From Pantoea sp. (lineage in GTDB: Bacteria > Pseudomonadota > Gammaproteobacteria > Enterobacterales > Enterobacteriaceae): DNA of 64,000 bases. Position numbers and translations under genes: made by a program. The notes under the pieces were generated by a model. It had not been told where the DNA came from, searched no databases, and saw only the letters and a list, made by a program, of their open reading frames with translations. Positions 9,066 to 17,441 of the stretch are shown one piece after another. Within the stretch, counting starts at the first letter, position 1, and each line of letters begins with the position of its first letter. Location of the stretch: positions 186,001-250,000 of the forward strand of contig NZ_JAPWKD010000032.1 in the NCBI RefSeq assembly GCF_028283705.1, written 5' to 3'.

Positions 9066-10265
9066 TTAACTCGCCTGACGGATGCGGGCAATCAACCCAT
9101 CCGCATCATCAATATGGTTGGCCGCCAGAATCAGCGTGCGCCCCAGTGTGATGCAGTTGCGGATGCACTCGGTACGCATGGCGTCATCGCCAATATTTTT
9201 GAAATCAGCGACATGTGACATACCCACGGTACGGCGAATCAACTCGGTGCCGCAGTAACCGATGGTGTCGCTCCACACTTTGCGCAGGAAAGCCGCAGCA
9301 TAGCCGGGATACGCCAGCGCCACATCGGTGGTTTTGGCCTGCGCCAGTTCGAGGAAACGGCTGGCAAAGGTGCTCCATACCTGATGCACATCGCTCAGGC
9401 GACGTTCACGCGCTTCCGCCGCTTCACGCGGGGCCAGCAGACCCGGCAGGCAGCAGTAGTTAATCAGCAGGTTGCCCAGCGCGGTACCGACGTCAAAACC
9501 AATCGGCCCGAAGTAGCCAAACTCGGCATCAATCGCTTTCAGGCTGCCATCCGCCACAAAGATTGATCCGCTGTGGATATCGCCGTGCAGCAAGGCTTCG
9601 GCATCGGCGAAGAAGCGATGCTTCAGACCGGCCACCGCAATGCGCAGTGCGTCATCACTACGCAGGCTTTCCACCAGCGATTGCAGCGCCGCCGGGTATT
9701 TATTGCGTTCATGATCGACGTAAGGATCGTTAAAGAACAGGTCCTCGGTGATTTCACACATTTCCGGGTTAATAAAGCGCGCCACTTCCGCTTTTTTCTT
9801 ATGCGGATGCAGGATGAAATCCGAAGTATGGAACAGGGTCTGCGCCAGGTATTCGCCCAGCTGACTGGCGGCCTGCGGATAATACACGCCTTTCACCAGC
9901 TCGCCACGCCAGATATGATGGCTGGAGAGATCCTCCATCACCATCACCGCCAGCTCAGCGTCATAATGGGTGACATGCACAGTGTGCTGCGGGCAATGTT
10001 TGTAGTGCTCCACCAGCGTCTGCGCCTCAAGGCGTGCGCGGTCAAGGGTTAACGGCCAGGATTCACCCACGCAACGAACATATGGCAGCGCTTGTTTCAC
10101 CACCACACGGCTGACGCCCTGATTGTCGTAAATCTTGAACACCAGGTTGAGATTCCCATCACCGATCTCCTCGGCGCTCACCAGCGCTGACGGATCGTCC
10201 ACACCGCCAAATTGTTTTGCATATTCCACAGCATCGGCAGCGGTGAACGTACGGTATTGCGACAT
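9066..10265 (-). CDS. mtnK: S-methyl-5-thioribose kinase
   Basis: Phosphorylates 5-methylthioribose to methylthioribose 1-phosphate with ATP, the entry step of methionine salvage in enteric bacteria. The 399-residue product has the aminoglycoside/choline kinase fold: nucleotide loop near residue 35 (EIGDGNLNLVFKI), catalytic LLHGDIHSGSIFV and metal-binding AIDAEFGYFGPIGFDVG. The start at 10265 (MSQYRTFTAAD) has GAGGAA about eight bases upstream; the open frame to 10316 is unsupported and runs through the MetJ boxes. It is divergent from mtnA, whose enzyme uses its product. Confidence 0.95.
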   Translation of the reverse strand: MSQYRTFTAADAVEYAKQFGGVDDPSALVSAEEIGDGNLNLVFKIYDNQGVSRVVVKQALPYVRCVGESWPLTLDRARLEAQTLVEHYKHCPQHTVHVTHYDAELAVMVMEDLSSHHIWRGELVKGVYYPQAASQLGEYLAQTLFHTSDFILHPHKKKAEVARFINPEMCEITEDLFFNDPYVDHERNKYPAALQSLVESLRSDDALRIAVAGLKHRFFADAEALLHGDIHSGSIFVADGSLKAIDAEFGYFGPIGFDVGTALGNLLINYCCLPGLLAPREAAEARERRLSDVHQVWSTFASRFLELAQAKTTDVALAYPGYAAAFLRKVWSDTIGYCGTELIRRTVGMSHVADFKNIGDDAMRTECIRNCITLGRTLILAANHIDDADGLIARIRQAS

Positions 10266-10294
10266 TGCCTGTTCCTCGTGAATCGTAAGTAATA

Positions 10295-10318
10295 AGCCGT
10301 TCAGACGTCTATACATCC
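10295..10318. promoter_or_regulatory. MetJ operator (met boxes) between mtnK and mtnA
   Basis: A perfect met box AGACGTCT (10303-10310) is flanked in register by two weaker 8-mers (AGCCGTTC and ATACATCC, 5 of 8 each). MetJ binds tandem 8-base boxes with S-adenosylmethionine as corepressor. The site lies in the divergent gap and can serve both genes. Inference from consensus matching. Confidence 0.75.
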
Positions 10319-10370
10319 GTCACGCATGTTGGCACAATAGCCGCCATTAACGCAACAGAGATTTCACACC

Positions 10371-11390
10371 ATGCAAACACTTCGCACAACCAGCCTGGAA
10401 ATTCGTGATAACCAGCTGTGGATCCTTGACCAGCAGGCATTGCCGCAGCAGAAAAACTGGCTACCCGCGCACGATGTCGCGCAGCTGGTAGCTCATATCC
10501 ACGCGTTACGTGTGCGTGGCGCACCGCTGATTGGCCTTTCCGCCAGTCTGCTGCTGGCGCTGCTGGCCGGACAAGGGATGAACAGATCCGGTCTGGCGGA
10601 GGCGCTGGAGGTGCTGCGGGCAGCACGCCCGACGGCGGTCAACCTGATGAACAATCTGGACCGCATGAAAGTGGCGCTGGCAGAGAACGATTTTGTCACC
10701 GCACTGACGGCAGAAGCGCTGCGTCTGGTGGCGGAAGATAAACAACTGTGCGACAACATCGCCCGCGCGGGGAGCGCACTGGTCACACCGGGCAGCCAGT
10801 TGCTGACCCACTGCAACACCGGCGGCCTGGCGACGGCGGGTGTCGGCACCGCGCTCGGAGTGATCGCCCATGCGCATCAGCAGGGCAAAGTGAAAAATGT
10901 CTGGGTGGATGAAACCCGCCCGCTGTTGCAAGGTGGCCGCCTTACCGCCTGGGAGCTGGGTGAACTGGGGATTCCTTATCACCTGATCACCGATTCGATG
11001 GCCGCCAGCCTGATGGCGCGCGGCGTGGTGGATGCGATTTGGGTCGGTGCGGATCGCATCGCTGCCAATGGCGATGTGGCGAACAAAATCGGCACCTATA
11101 GTCTGGCGGTGCTGGCGCATTATCACGGCGTTCCGTTCTATGTGGCTGCACCGCATACCACGCTGGACCGCCTGTGCCCGAACGGAGACGCAATTCCAAT
11201 TGAACAGCGTGCCGCCAGCGAAGTCACCGGCGTATCCGGCAGTTTTGGCAGCGTGCAATGGGCACCGGAGAATGCCGCTGTTTACAACCCGGCATTTGAT
11301 GTGACCCCCGCTCAGCTTATCAGTGGCTGGGTGCTGGATACCGGCGTGGTGACGCCTGAGCAGGTTCAGGAAGGTATATTTCAACCATAA
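10371..11390 (+). CDS. mtnA: S-methyl-5-thioribose-1-phosphate isomerase
   Basis: Converts methylthioribose 1-phosphate to methylthioribulose 1-phosphate in methionine salvage. The 339-residue protein belongs to the eIF2B-alpha-like aldose-1-phosphate isomerase family. The family residues are visible: the Cys in LLTHCNTGGLATAG and the Asp in WVGADRIAANGDVANKIGTY. A charged helix EIRDNQLWILDQQALP opens the protein. Its promoter region is shared with mtnK and carries MetJ boxes. A palindromic repeat lies 13 bases after the stop, facing mtnD. Confidence 0.96.
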   Translation: MQTLRTTSLEIRDNQLWILDQQALPQQKNWLPAHDVAQLVAHIHALRVRGAPLIGLSASLLLALLAGQGMNRSGLAEALEVLRAARPTAVNLMNNLDRMKVALAENDFVTALTAEALRLVAEDKQLCDNIARAGSALVTPGSQLLTHCNTGGLATAGVGTALGVIAHAHQQGKVKNVWVDETRPLLQGGRLTAWELGELGIPYHLITDSMAASLMARGVVDAIWVGADRIAANGDVANKIGTYSLAVLAHYHGVPFYVAAPHTTLDRLCPNGDAIPIEQRAASEVTGVSGSFGSVQWAPENAAVYNPAFDVTPAQLISGWVLDTGVVTPEQVQEGIFQP

Positions 11391-11403
11391 ATGAAGCACG
11401 GTG

Positions 11404-11431
11404 GTAACGGCGCGATTTATCGCGCCGTTAC
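11404..11431. repeat. GC-rich palindromic repeat, copy 2
   Basis: Perfect inverted repeat with 11-base arms GTAACGGCGCG / CGCGCCGTTAC and loop ATTTAT, between the convergent mtnA and mtnD. This is the cleanest copy of the element also seen near 2881, 26257 and 30403. Confidence 0.85.
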
Positions 11432-11445
11432 GAGTCAGCAAATTA

Positions 11446-11988
11446 TCAGGCCAGGCGCGGATACGCATCCGCAATGCTATCGCCGGTGAAATTGGCAATC
11501 CAGCCTTCCTGATTATCGAAGATACGGATCGCGGTGAAGTGTGGTTCAGAACCCATATCGAACCAGTGCGGCGTTCCGGCTGGCACGGAAATCAGGTCCT
11601 GTTTTTCACACAGAATCTGATACACCTGACCATCAAGATGCAGGCAGAACAAACCGGAACCTTCGACAAAGAAACGCACTTCATCTTCGCTGTGGGTATG
11701 TTCGTTAAGAAACTTACTGCGCAGCGCTTCTTTCTGCGGGTTATCCGCACGCATGCTCAGCACATCCCAGCTCTGATAGCCTTTCTCCGCCACCAGACGA
11801 TCAATCGCATGCTGGTAGGCGTTAATCACCGTGTCAGAATCCGGGTTAGCACCCAGATCGCGATCGGCCTGCCAGCGCTCAAAACGGACGCCTTTGGCGT
11901 TGAGACGCTCGCGAATCGCTTCTGCATCGGTGCTGTGCCACACCGGCTGGCTGGCTTCAGTATCGGTAAAAATGGTCAGTGCACTCAT
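11446..11988 (-). CDS. mtnD: Acireductone dioxygenase
   Basis: Oxidises acireductone (1,2-dihydroxy-5-methylthiopentene) to 4-methylthio-2-oxobutyrate and formate with Fe(II), or off-pathway with Ni(II). The 180-residue protein is a small cupin: ligands in NEHTHSEDEVRFFVEG (His, His, Glu) and the second His in PAGTPHWFDMG. It is the last gene of mtnB-mtnC-mtnD, starting one base after mtnC ends. Its product is the oxo-acid aminated by MtnE (13417). Confidence 0.96.
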   Translation of the reverse strand: MSALTIFTDTEASQPVWHSTDAEAIRERLNAKGVRFERWQADRDLGANPDSDTVINAYQHAIDRLVAEKGYQSWDVLSMRADNPQKEALRSKFLNEHTHSEDEVRFFVEGSGLFCLHLDGQVYQILCEKQDLISVPAGTPHWFDMGSEPHFTAIRIFDNQEGWIANFTGDSIADAYPRLA

Positions 11989-11989
11989 C

Positions 11990-12673
11990 CTAAATCGACT
12001 CCGGGTTAATCTGGGAAAAATCGTTTACCTGACGATGGCGACTTTCGCTATCCGCCTCGCCGCGAATTAATTGCAGGGTGCGCCAGCCTGCTTCAGCCGC
12101 CGCGTCCAGCTCCTGGTGAATATCAGACAGAAATAACAGTTCAGACGCATCATGACCGATTTGCTGAGCGATATTGTGGTAGGACTGGCTTTCACGCTTG
12201 GCACCGACGCCAGTATCAAAATAGCCGCTAAACAACGACGTTAAATCACCTTCGTCACTGTAGCCAAATAACAATTTCTGCGCCGCCACCGAACCGGAGG
12301 AATATACATACAGCGCTTTACCCTGCTGACGCCAACGTTCAAACGCCGGCAGCACATCAGGATAGAGATGGCCGGTAAACTGGCCTTCGACATAACCATC
12401 ACGCCAGATCATGCCCTGCAACGCTTTCAGGCCGGGTGATTTGCGATCCTGATCGATGTAGTTCAGCAGGGTGGCGATAACTTCATCCAGCGTGGCCTCG
12501 GATGCGCCGGATTCCTGACGCACCGCCTCCAGCGCGGCGGCCACAGCCTGCTCCGCCTGATGCTCGCGTACAAAAGTCGCCAGATGCTGACGGGCATACG
12601 GGAATAATACGTTGTGGACAAAGCGGATATCGCTGGTGGTGCCTTCAATATCGGTAACAATTGCGCGAATCAT
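11990..12673 (-). CDS. mtnC: Acireductone synthase (enolase-phosphatase E1)
   Basis: Bifunctional HAD-family enzyme that enolises and dephosphorylates 2,3-diketo-5-methylthiopentyl 1-phosphate to acireductone. The 227-residue protein starts MIRAIVTDIEGTTSDI, with the HAD nucleophile Asp in DIEGTT, followed by YVYSSGSVAAQKLLFGYS (motif II) and LFLSDIHQELDAAAEAG (motif III/IV). It overlaps the mtnB stop by four bases (ATGA) and nearly abuts mtnD. Confidence 0.96.
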   Translation of the reverse strand: MIRAIVTDIEGTTSDIRFVHNVLFPYARQHLATFVREHQAEQAVAAALEAVRQESGASEATLDEVIATLLNYIDQDRKSPGLKALQGMIWRDGYVEGQFTGHLYPDVLPAFERWRQQGKALYVYSSGSVAAQKLLFGYSDEGDLTSLFSGYFDTGVGAKRESQSYHNIAQQIGHDASELLFLSDIHQELDAAAEAGWRTLQLIRGEADSESRHRQVNDFSQINPESI

Positions 12674-13284
12674 CTGGCCTCCAGCAGCCGACGTTGTAGT
12701 TCACATTCAAACAAAAATTCCAGCCCTTCCAGATGACGACGGGCCTCGTTGACGTCTTTACCCCAGCAGGTCAGGCCATGGCCACGCAGCAGAAAACCAT
12801 AACGCAGCGGCGTTTCAACAGCAAAGGCCGCAATACGCTCAGCCAGGGCATCGATATCCTGGTCGTTATCGAACAGTGGAATCGCCACGGTGTTGAGATG
12901 GGTGTCCTGACCGGCGAGCGTTTTCTGCATTTCATAACCGCTCAGCAGCAGCGCGCTGCCCTTTTCCACCCGTGACAATACCGTCGAATTGACAGTATGC
13001 GTATGCAGCACGGCACCGGCTTCCGGGAACAGACGATAAATCAGGGTATGCAGGCCGGTCTCCGCCGACGGCTTACGCCCGGACGGCACCTCGTTAGTGG
13101 CAATCTCCACCTGAATAAAGTCATCACGCGTCAGGCGGCCTTTATCCTTGCCCGATGCGCTCAGCAGGCAATATTCGTCATCCTGACGTACCGACATGTT
13201 ACCGCCCGTGGCCGGTGCCCAGCCTTTTGCGCCAATCCAGTGGCAGGCAGCCACCAGCTGTTCCAGTGGAAGAAAATCGGTCAT
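12670..13284 (-). CDS. mtnB: Methylthioribulose-1-phosphate dehydratase
   Basis: Dehydrates methylthioribulose 1-phosphate to the 2,3-diketo compound used by MtnC. The 204-residue protein is a class II aldolase/adducin-family Zn enzyme: SASGKDKGRL, the metal-binding LHTHTVNST and FLLRGHGLTCWGK blocks are present. It is first in the mtnBCD operon; tandem MetJ boxes lie 30 bases upstream in the gap shared with mtnE. Confidence 0.96.
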   Translation of the reverse strand: MTDFLPLEQLVAACHWIGAKGWAPATGGNMSVRQDDEYCLLSASGKDKGRLTRDDFIQVEIATNEVPSGRKPSAETGLHTLIYRLFPEAGAVLHTHTVNSTVLSRVEKGSALLLSGYEMQKTLAGQDTHLNTVAIPLFDNDQDIDALAERIAAFAVETPLRYGFLLRGHGLTCWGKDVNEARRHLEGLEFLFECELQRRLLEAR

Positions 13285-13313
13285 AGCGATGTTGATATCC
13301 CGCAGGTTAGTTT

Positions 13314-13329
13314 GGACGTCTAAGCGTCT
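13314..13329. promoter_or_regulatory. MetJ operator (met boxes) between mtnB and mtnE
   Basis: Two adjoining 8-mers GGACGTCT (7 of 8 to AGACGTCT) and AAGCGTCT (6 of 8). They end four bases before the -35 of the mtnE promoter and can serve mtnBCD as well. Found by consensus matching. Confidence 0.75.
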
Positions 13330-13332
13330 CGA

Positions 13333-13361
13333 TTGCCAAATATTAACATCCTGTTTATAGT
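13333..13361 (+). promoter_or_regulatory. Sigma-70 promoter of mtnE
   Basis: TTGCCA, a 17-base spacer, then TATAGT. This is a good -35/-10 pair about 55 bases before the mtnE start and immediately next to the met boxes. Confidence 0.65.
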
Positions 13362-13416
13362 GGCAGCAACAGAGGGTTAACTCCGCAACGACATTCGCGC
13401 TTAAGGCAAAAGATCA

Positions 13417-14577
13417 ATGACGCAGCACAACCTGATTCCCGAGAGCAAATTACCGGCGCTCGGCACCACCATTTTTACCCAAATGAGCGCGCTGGCGCAG
13501 CTTCATAACGCGATAAATCTGTCGCAGGGTTTCCCTGATTTTGACGGTCCGCGCTATCTCCAGGAACGCCTGGCGTATCACGTCAGCCAGGGTGCCAACC
13601 AGTATGCCCCAATGACCGGTGCATTACCGTTACGCGAAGCCATCGCCGACAAAACGGCTGAACTTTACGGTCATAAACCCGACGTCAACAGCGACATCAC
13701 CGTCACTGCCGGGGCGACCGAAGCGCTGTACGCCGCCATTACCGCGCTGGTGCGTCCGGGCGATGAAGTGATCTGCTTCGACCCGAGTTACGACAGCTAT
13801 GCCCCTGCCGTGCAGCTGGCCGGTGGCGTGCTGAAACGCATTGCCTTGCAGCCTCCGGGTTTCCGCGTGGACTGGAACGCATTCCAGAGCCTGCTGAGCG
13901 CCAAAACCCGCCTGGTGATTCTGAATACGCCGCACAACCCTTCCGCCACTGTCTGGCGCAAGAGTGATTACGCGCAGCTGTGGCAGGCCATCGCCGCACA
14001 GGAAATTTATGTGCTGAGCGACGAAGTTTACGAACACATCTGCTTCGCCGAAGAGGGACATGCCAGTGTGCTGGCCCATGCCGAATTGCGTCAGCGCGCG
14101 ATTGCCGTGTCGTCCTTTGGTAAAACCTTCCATATGACCGGCTGGAAAGTGGGTTACTGCGTGGCCCCTGCGGCGATCAGCGCGGAAATCCGCAAAGTGC
14201 ACCAGTATCTGACCTTCTCGGTGAATACCCCGGCACAGCTGGCGATTGCCGATATGCTACGCGCTGAGCCGGAGCATTATCGTGAGCTGCCCGAGTTTTA
14301 TCGCGCCCGCCGCGACCGTCTGGTTCAGGCGCTGGCAAAAAGCCGTTTCGAAGTGCTGCCCTGCGAGGGCACCTACTTCCTGCTGGCAGATTACAGCGCG
14401 ATCTCCGATCTGGATGACGTGAGTTTCTGTCAGTGGCTGACCAAAGAAGTCGGTGTGGCAGCGATTCCGTTGTCGGTGTTCTGCGCCGATCCTTTCCCGC
14501 ATAAGCTGATCCGCCTGTGCTTTGCCAAACAGGAAGCGACGCTCGACGCCGCTGCGGAGCGTTTATGTCAGCTTTGA
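13417..14577 (+). CDS. mtnE: Methionine/KMTB aminotransferase (YbdL type)
   Basis: PLP-dependent class I aminotransferase of 386 residues. In methionine salvage the last step transfers an amino group, usually from glutamine, to 4-methylthio-2-oxobutyrate. Visible are PHNPSATVWRKSD (substrate/PLP site), LSDEVYEHI and the Schiff-base Lys in SSFGKTFHMTGWKVGY. The same chain is close to E. coli YbdL. Its placement opposite mtnBCD under met boxes, with the omega-amidase yafV overlapping its end, supports the salvage role. Confidence 0.93.
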   Translation: MTQHNLIPESKLPALGTTIFTQMSALAQLHNAINLSQGFPDFDGPRYLQERLAYHVSQGANQYAPMTGALPLREAIADKTAELYGHKPDVNSDITVTAGATEALYAAITALVRPGDEVICFDPSYDSYAPAVQLAGGVLKRIALQPPGFRVDWNAFQSLLSAKTRLVILNTPHNPSATVWRKSDYAQLWQAIAAQEIYVLSDEVYEHICFAEEGHASVLAHAELRQRAIAVSSFGKTFHMTGWKVGYCVAPAAISAEIRKVHQYLTFSVNTPAQLAIADMLRAEPEHYRELPEFYRARRDRLVQALAKSRFEVLPCEGTYFLLADYSAISDLDDVSFCQWLTKEVGVAAIPLSVFCADPFPHKLIRLCFAKQEATLDAAAERLCQL

Positions 14578-15332
14578 AAATTACCGTTTTGCAGGAAACC
14601 CTGAGCTGGATGGATGGTGCAGCGAATCTGCGCCATTTCGACGGCGTGCTGAAAGGCATTGAAGGGCGTGATCTGATCCTGCTGCCAGAGATGTTTACTA
14701 CCGGCTTCGCGATGGAAGCAGCGGAAAGCTCGCTGCCTCAGGAAGAAGTCGTCGCGTGGCTGCACCAGCATGCCAAAACCAGCAATGCGCTGGTCGGCGG
14801 CAGCGCGGCAATCCAGACTGAAAAAGGCGCGGTAAACCGTTTCCTGCTGGTTGAGCCGGATGGCACGCTGCATCAGTATGACAAGCGCCATCTGTTCCGC
14901 ATGGCGAATGAGCATCAGCATTATGTCGCGGGTGATACGCGCGAGGTGTTTACCTGGCGTGGCTGGCGTATTCTGCCACAGATTTGTTATGACCTGCGTT
15001 TCCCGGTCTTTACCCGCAACCGCAACGATTATGATCTGGCGCTGTTTGTCGCCAACTGGCCCGCGCCGCGTGCGCTGCACTGGCAGTCACTGCTGCTGGC
15101 AAGGGCGATTGAGAACCAGGTGTATGTCGCGGGCTGTAACCGCGTCGGCAGCGACGGTAATCAGCACCAGTACAGCGGCGATAGCCGGATTATTTCACCG
15201 CTGGGTGACATCCTGGCCGCCGCTGAACCGTTTGCGCGGGCGCGCATTGATGCTGAGTTGTCGCTGGAGGAGTTGCAGGCTTATCGTGAACGCTTCCCGG
15301 CGTGGCGCGATGCGGATGCGTTCACGTTGTAA
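14565..15332 (+). CDS. yafV: Omega-amidase YafV (MtnU-like nitrilase family)
   Basis: Nitrilase-superfamily amidase of 255 residues close to E. coli YafV. Such omega-amidases hydrolyse 2-oxoglutaramate, the product left when glutamine donates its amino group, so it would pull the MtnE reaction forward. The Glu-Lys-Cys triad is visible in LLPEMFTTGF, QYDKRHLFRM and LPQICYDLRFP. The start at 14565 (MSALKITVLQ) matches E. coli and overlaps the mtnE stop by 13 bases. The name mtnU is used for this role in other genomes. Confidence 0.93.
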   Translation: MSALKITVLQETLSWMDGAANLRHFDGVLKGIEGRDLILLPEMFTTGFAMEAAESSLPQEEVVAWLHQHAKTSNALVGGSAAIQTEKGAVNRFLLVEPDGTLHQYDKRHLFRMANEHQHYVAGDTREVFTWRGWRILPQICYDLRFPVFTRNRNDYDLALFVANWPAPRALHWQSLLLARAIENQVYVAGCNRVGSDGNQHQYSGDSRIISPLGDILAAAEPFARARIDAELSLEELQAYRERFPAWRDADAFTL

Positions 15333-15341
15333 TTTTGTCTG

Positions 15342-15677
15342 TCAGCTGCCGCGATAGGTTGACCACGACCACGGGGAAATCAGGAACGGCAGATGATAAT
15401 GGCTGCCGGTTTCCCCCAGCACAAAATCAATCTGCGCAGTGACGTACAACGCATCACGGCCCGCTGCGGCAAAATAATCACCGATTTCAGCAGTCAGACG
15501 ATAATGCCCCGGCGCTAATGGCTCTGGCGTTAAATCTTTAATCCGCCCGTCGGTATCGGTCTTGCCCTGAGCCAGCGGCAGCCAGCCTTCCGGGCTGTTC
15601 TGTTCCAGCGAAATCGCCACACCAATCGCCGGTTTACCCAGCGCCGTATCGAGAATATGCGTGGTGATGGTGCTCAT
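15342..15677 (-). CDS. uraH: 5-hydroxyisourate hydrolase (transthyretin-like)
   Basis: Hydrolyses 5-hydroxyisourate, the product of urate oxidation, to OHCU. The 111-residue protein is a transthyretin-related tetramer-forming enzyme; TTHILDTALGKPA at the N-terminus supplies a catalytic His and the chain ends in the diagnostic YRGS. It is the last gene of the eight-gene ureide operon and overlaps uraD by four bases. No urate oxidase gene is present in the window. Confidence 0.96.
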   Translation of the reverse strand: MSTITTHILDTALGKPAIGVAISLEQNSPEGWLPLAQGKTDTDGRIKDLTPEPLAPGHYRLTAEIGDYFAAAGRDALYVTAQIDFVLGETGSHYHLPFLISPWSWSTYRGS

Positions 15678-16168
15678 ATGATGCTCTCCTTCAGCCGTAA
15701 CAAAGTAATTTCCCGTAATTGTGCCAGCGCTTCCTGCTGTTCTGTTGCGGCATCATTATTAAGGCGGCGCTGCAACTCCGCCAGCATTTCCTCGCCGCTA
15801 CGACCTTTGGCACGAATCAGAAAGACCCGGCCAAAGCGCTGTTCATAGCGTTGATTACCCGCCAGCATGGCAAACTGCAACGCGCCGTCAGCCTCATTCA
15901 TGGCTGACTGCTCACTGCGCGAAAACGTGGCTTCTTTGCCCTCGCCCTGGGCTTTCTCACCAATGCGTGGATGAGCGCTCAGCGCCTGTTCCAGTTCCGC
16001 CCCCTGCCACCGTTGGGCCAGCGCCTCGGCTTCAGCGATCAGCCGGGCGCTATCGGCAAACGGGCGGGCCGCTACCAACGCCTGTTGCCAGGCGGGAATG
16101 GCGACACAATGGGCAATCGCCGCCTGAGCCTGCGCGGGTGACAACTGATTAAAGCTCTCCAGATTCAT
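15674..16168 (-). CDS. uraD: OHCU decarboxylase
   Basis: Decarboxylates 2-oxo-4-hydroxy-4-carboxy-5-ureidoimidazoline to (S)-allantoin. The 164-residue protein shows LSAHPRIGEKAQG with the catalytic His and the C-terminal block RFGRVFLIRAKGRSGEEML. The start at 16168 (MNLESFNQLSP) has AGGAGT six bases upstream; an open frame to 16327 has no homology. It overlaps uraH by four bases and follows hpxK by 13. Confidence 0.95.
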   Translation of the reverse strand: MNLESFNQLSPAQAQAAIAHCVAIPAWQQALVAARPFADSARLIAEAEALAQRWQGAELEQALSAHPRIGEKAQGEGKEATFSRSEQSAMNEADGALQFAMLAGNQRYEQRFGRVFLIRAKGRSGEEMLAELQRRLNNDAATEQQEALAQLREITLLRLKESII

Positions 16169-16181
16169 GCCACCACTCCTG

Positions 16182-17441
16182 TTATGCTCGTGCCAGATCG
16201 CACACGGCCTGCAAATACGCCTGCACCCCCAACGCCACATCCGCCGTCTGCACCGACTCCGCCGGATGGTGGCTGATGCCGCGATGATTGCGCACAAACA
16301 ACATCCCCACCGGCCAGCGCTCAGCAATGGCTATCGCATCGTGTCCGGCACCGCTTGGCAGCGACAAACTGCGCCCCTGCACCGTTTCCAGCGCATGGCT
16401 CAGCGCCTGTTGCAACCGCGTATCGCAGGCAGTCGCAGCAATACGATAATATTCGTCCGCGCTGAAGGTCAGGCCACGGCGTAAGGCGATGGCTTCCGCC
16501 TGGGTCAGTAACTGCGACAGCAGACGTGCCAGCGGTTCATCCTGAGGACCGCGCACATCCAGTGACAACTGCACGTCACCCGGGATGACATTCACCGCCC
16601 CCGGTGCGCAGTGCAGCGTTCCCACCGTCGCCACCAGCTGCGGATCCAGCTCACGGGTGGCCTGCTCGATAAACACCATCCACTCAGCAGCCGCGGCCAG
16701 CGCGTCTTTACGATGCGTCATCGGCACCGTACCCGCATGGCCTGCTTCGCCGGTAAAACGACAATTCAGGCGACGCGCCCCGTTGATGGCCGTCACCACG
16801 CCAAGCGCCAGATCTTCCTGCTCGAGGCATGGCCCCTGCTCGATATGCAGCTCCAGATAGGCCGCGATGTCGTTAACATCACGCGCGGCGTCAAGGATGT
16901 TCGCTGCATCCAGACCAACATCCTGCATCGCCTGCGCGACAGTGATGCCGTTGCCATCGGGATGAGTGACCCAGCTTTCCGGCCAGCTGCCGGTGATGCC
17001 ACGGCTGCCCAGCAGGGTAATACCAAAACGTGTGCCCTCTTCGTCGCCGAAGCCAACAATCTCAATCGCCAGCGGCAGGCGCTGCTGGTGATCGTGCAGC
17101 CACTGTACGGTTTCAATCGCGCTCAATACGCCAAGCATCCCATCGTAGCGACCGGCGTTACGTACGGTATCGAGATGTGAACCGAGCAGAAGCGCCGGTG
17201 CCCCCGGCGTGGCGGATTCATAGCGGCCGCAGATATTGCCAACCGCATCCTGCCATACCGTCATACCTGCGGCCTGCATCCACTCACCGACGCGCTGATT
17301 AGCACGCATTTGTTCCGGCGAGAGGTAGACCCGCATCAGGCCATCTTCAGTTTCACTGATCTCAGCCAGCGCATCGCAGCGTGCCATGACGCGTGCGGCG
17401 GCTGACTGCGCCTCGCTGGCAGTCATCAGGCTTTCACTCAT
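16182..17441 (-). CDS. hpxK: Allantoate amidohydrolase (HpxK/AllC family)
   Basis: Binuclear-metal M20-family hydrolase of 419 residues. Members cleave allantoate to ureidoglycine with release of ammonia and CO2; hydantoinase/carbamoylase relatives look alike, so context decides. Metal ligands are visible in LLLGSHLDTVRNAGRYDG (His, Asp), GFGDEEGTRFG (Glu) and PSGAGHDAIAI (His). The start at 17441 overlaps the hpxJ stop by four bases; the longer open frame to 17591 lies inside hpxJ. Between hpxJ and uraD the allantoate role is well supported. Confidence 0.9.
   Translation of the reverse strand: MSESLMTASEAQSAAARVMARCDALAEISETEDGLMRVYLSPEQMRANQRVGEWMQAAGMTVWQDAVGNICGRYESATPGAPALLLGSHLDTVRNAGRYDGMLGVLSAIETVQWLHDHQQRLPLAIEIVGFGDEEGTRFGITLLGSRGITGSWPESWVTHPDGNGITVAQAMQDVGLDAANILDAARDVNDIAAYLELHIEQGPCLEQEDLALGVVTAINGARRLNCRFTGEAGHAGTVPMTHRKDALAAAAEWMVFIEQATRELDPQLVATVGTLHCAPGAVNVIPGDVQLSLDVRGPQDEPLARLLSQLLTQAEAIALRRGLTFSADEYYRIAATACDTRLQQALSHALETVQGRSLSLPSGAGHDAIAIAERWPVGMLFVRNHRGISHHPAESVQTADVALGVQAYLQAVCDLARA

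Noticed and set aside
10328..10345. TGGCAC followed by GG-N10-GC before mtnA, a possible sigma-54 promoter
   Set aside because: The -12 part reads CCGCC, not TTGC; methionine salvage is not a nitrogen-control function, and met boxes explain the region better.
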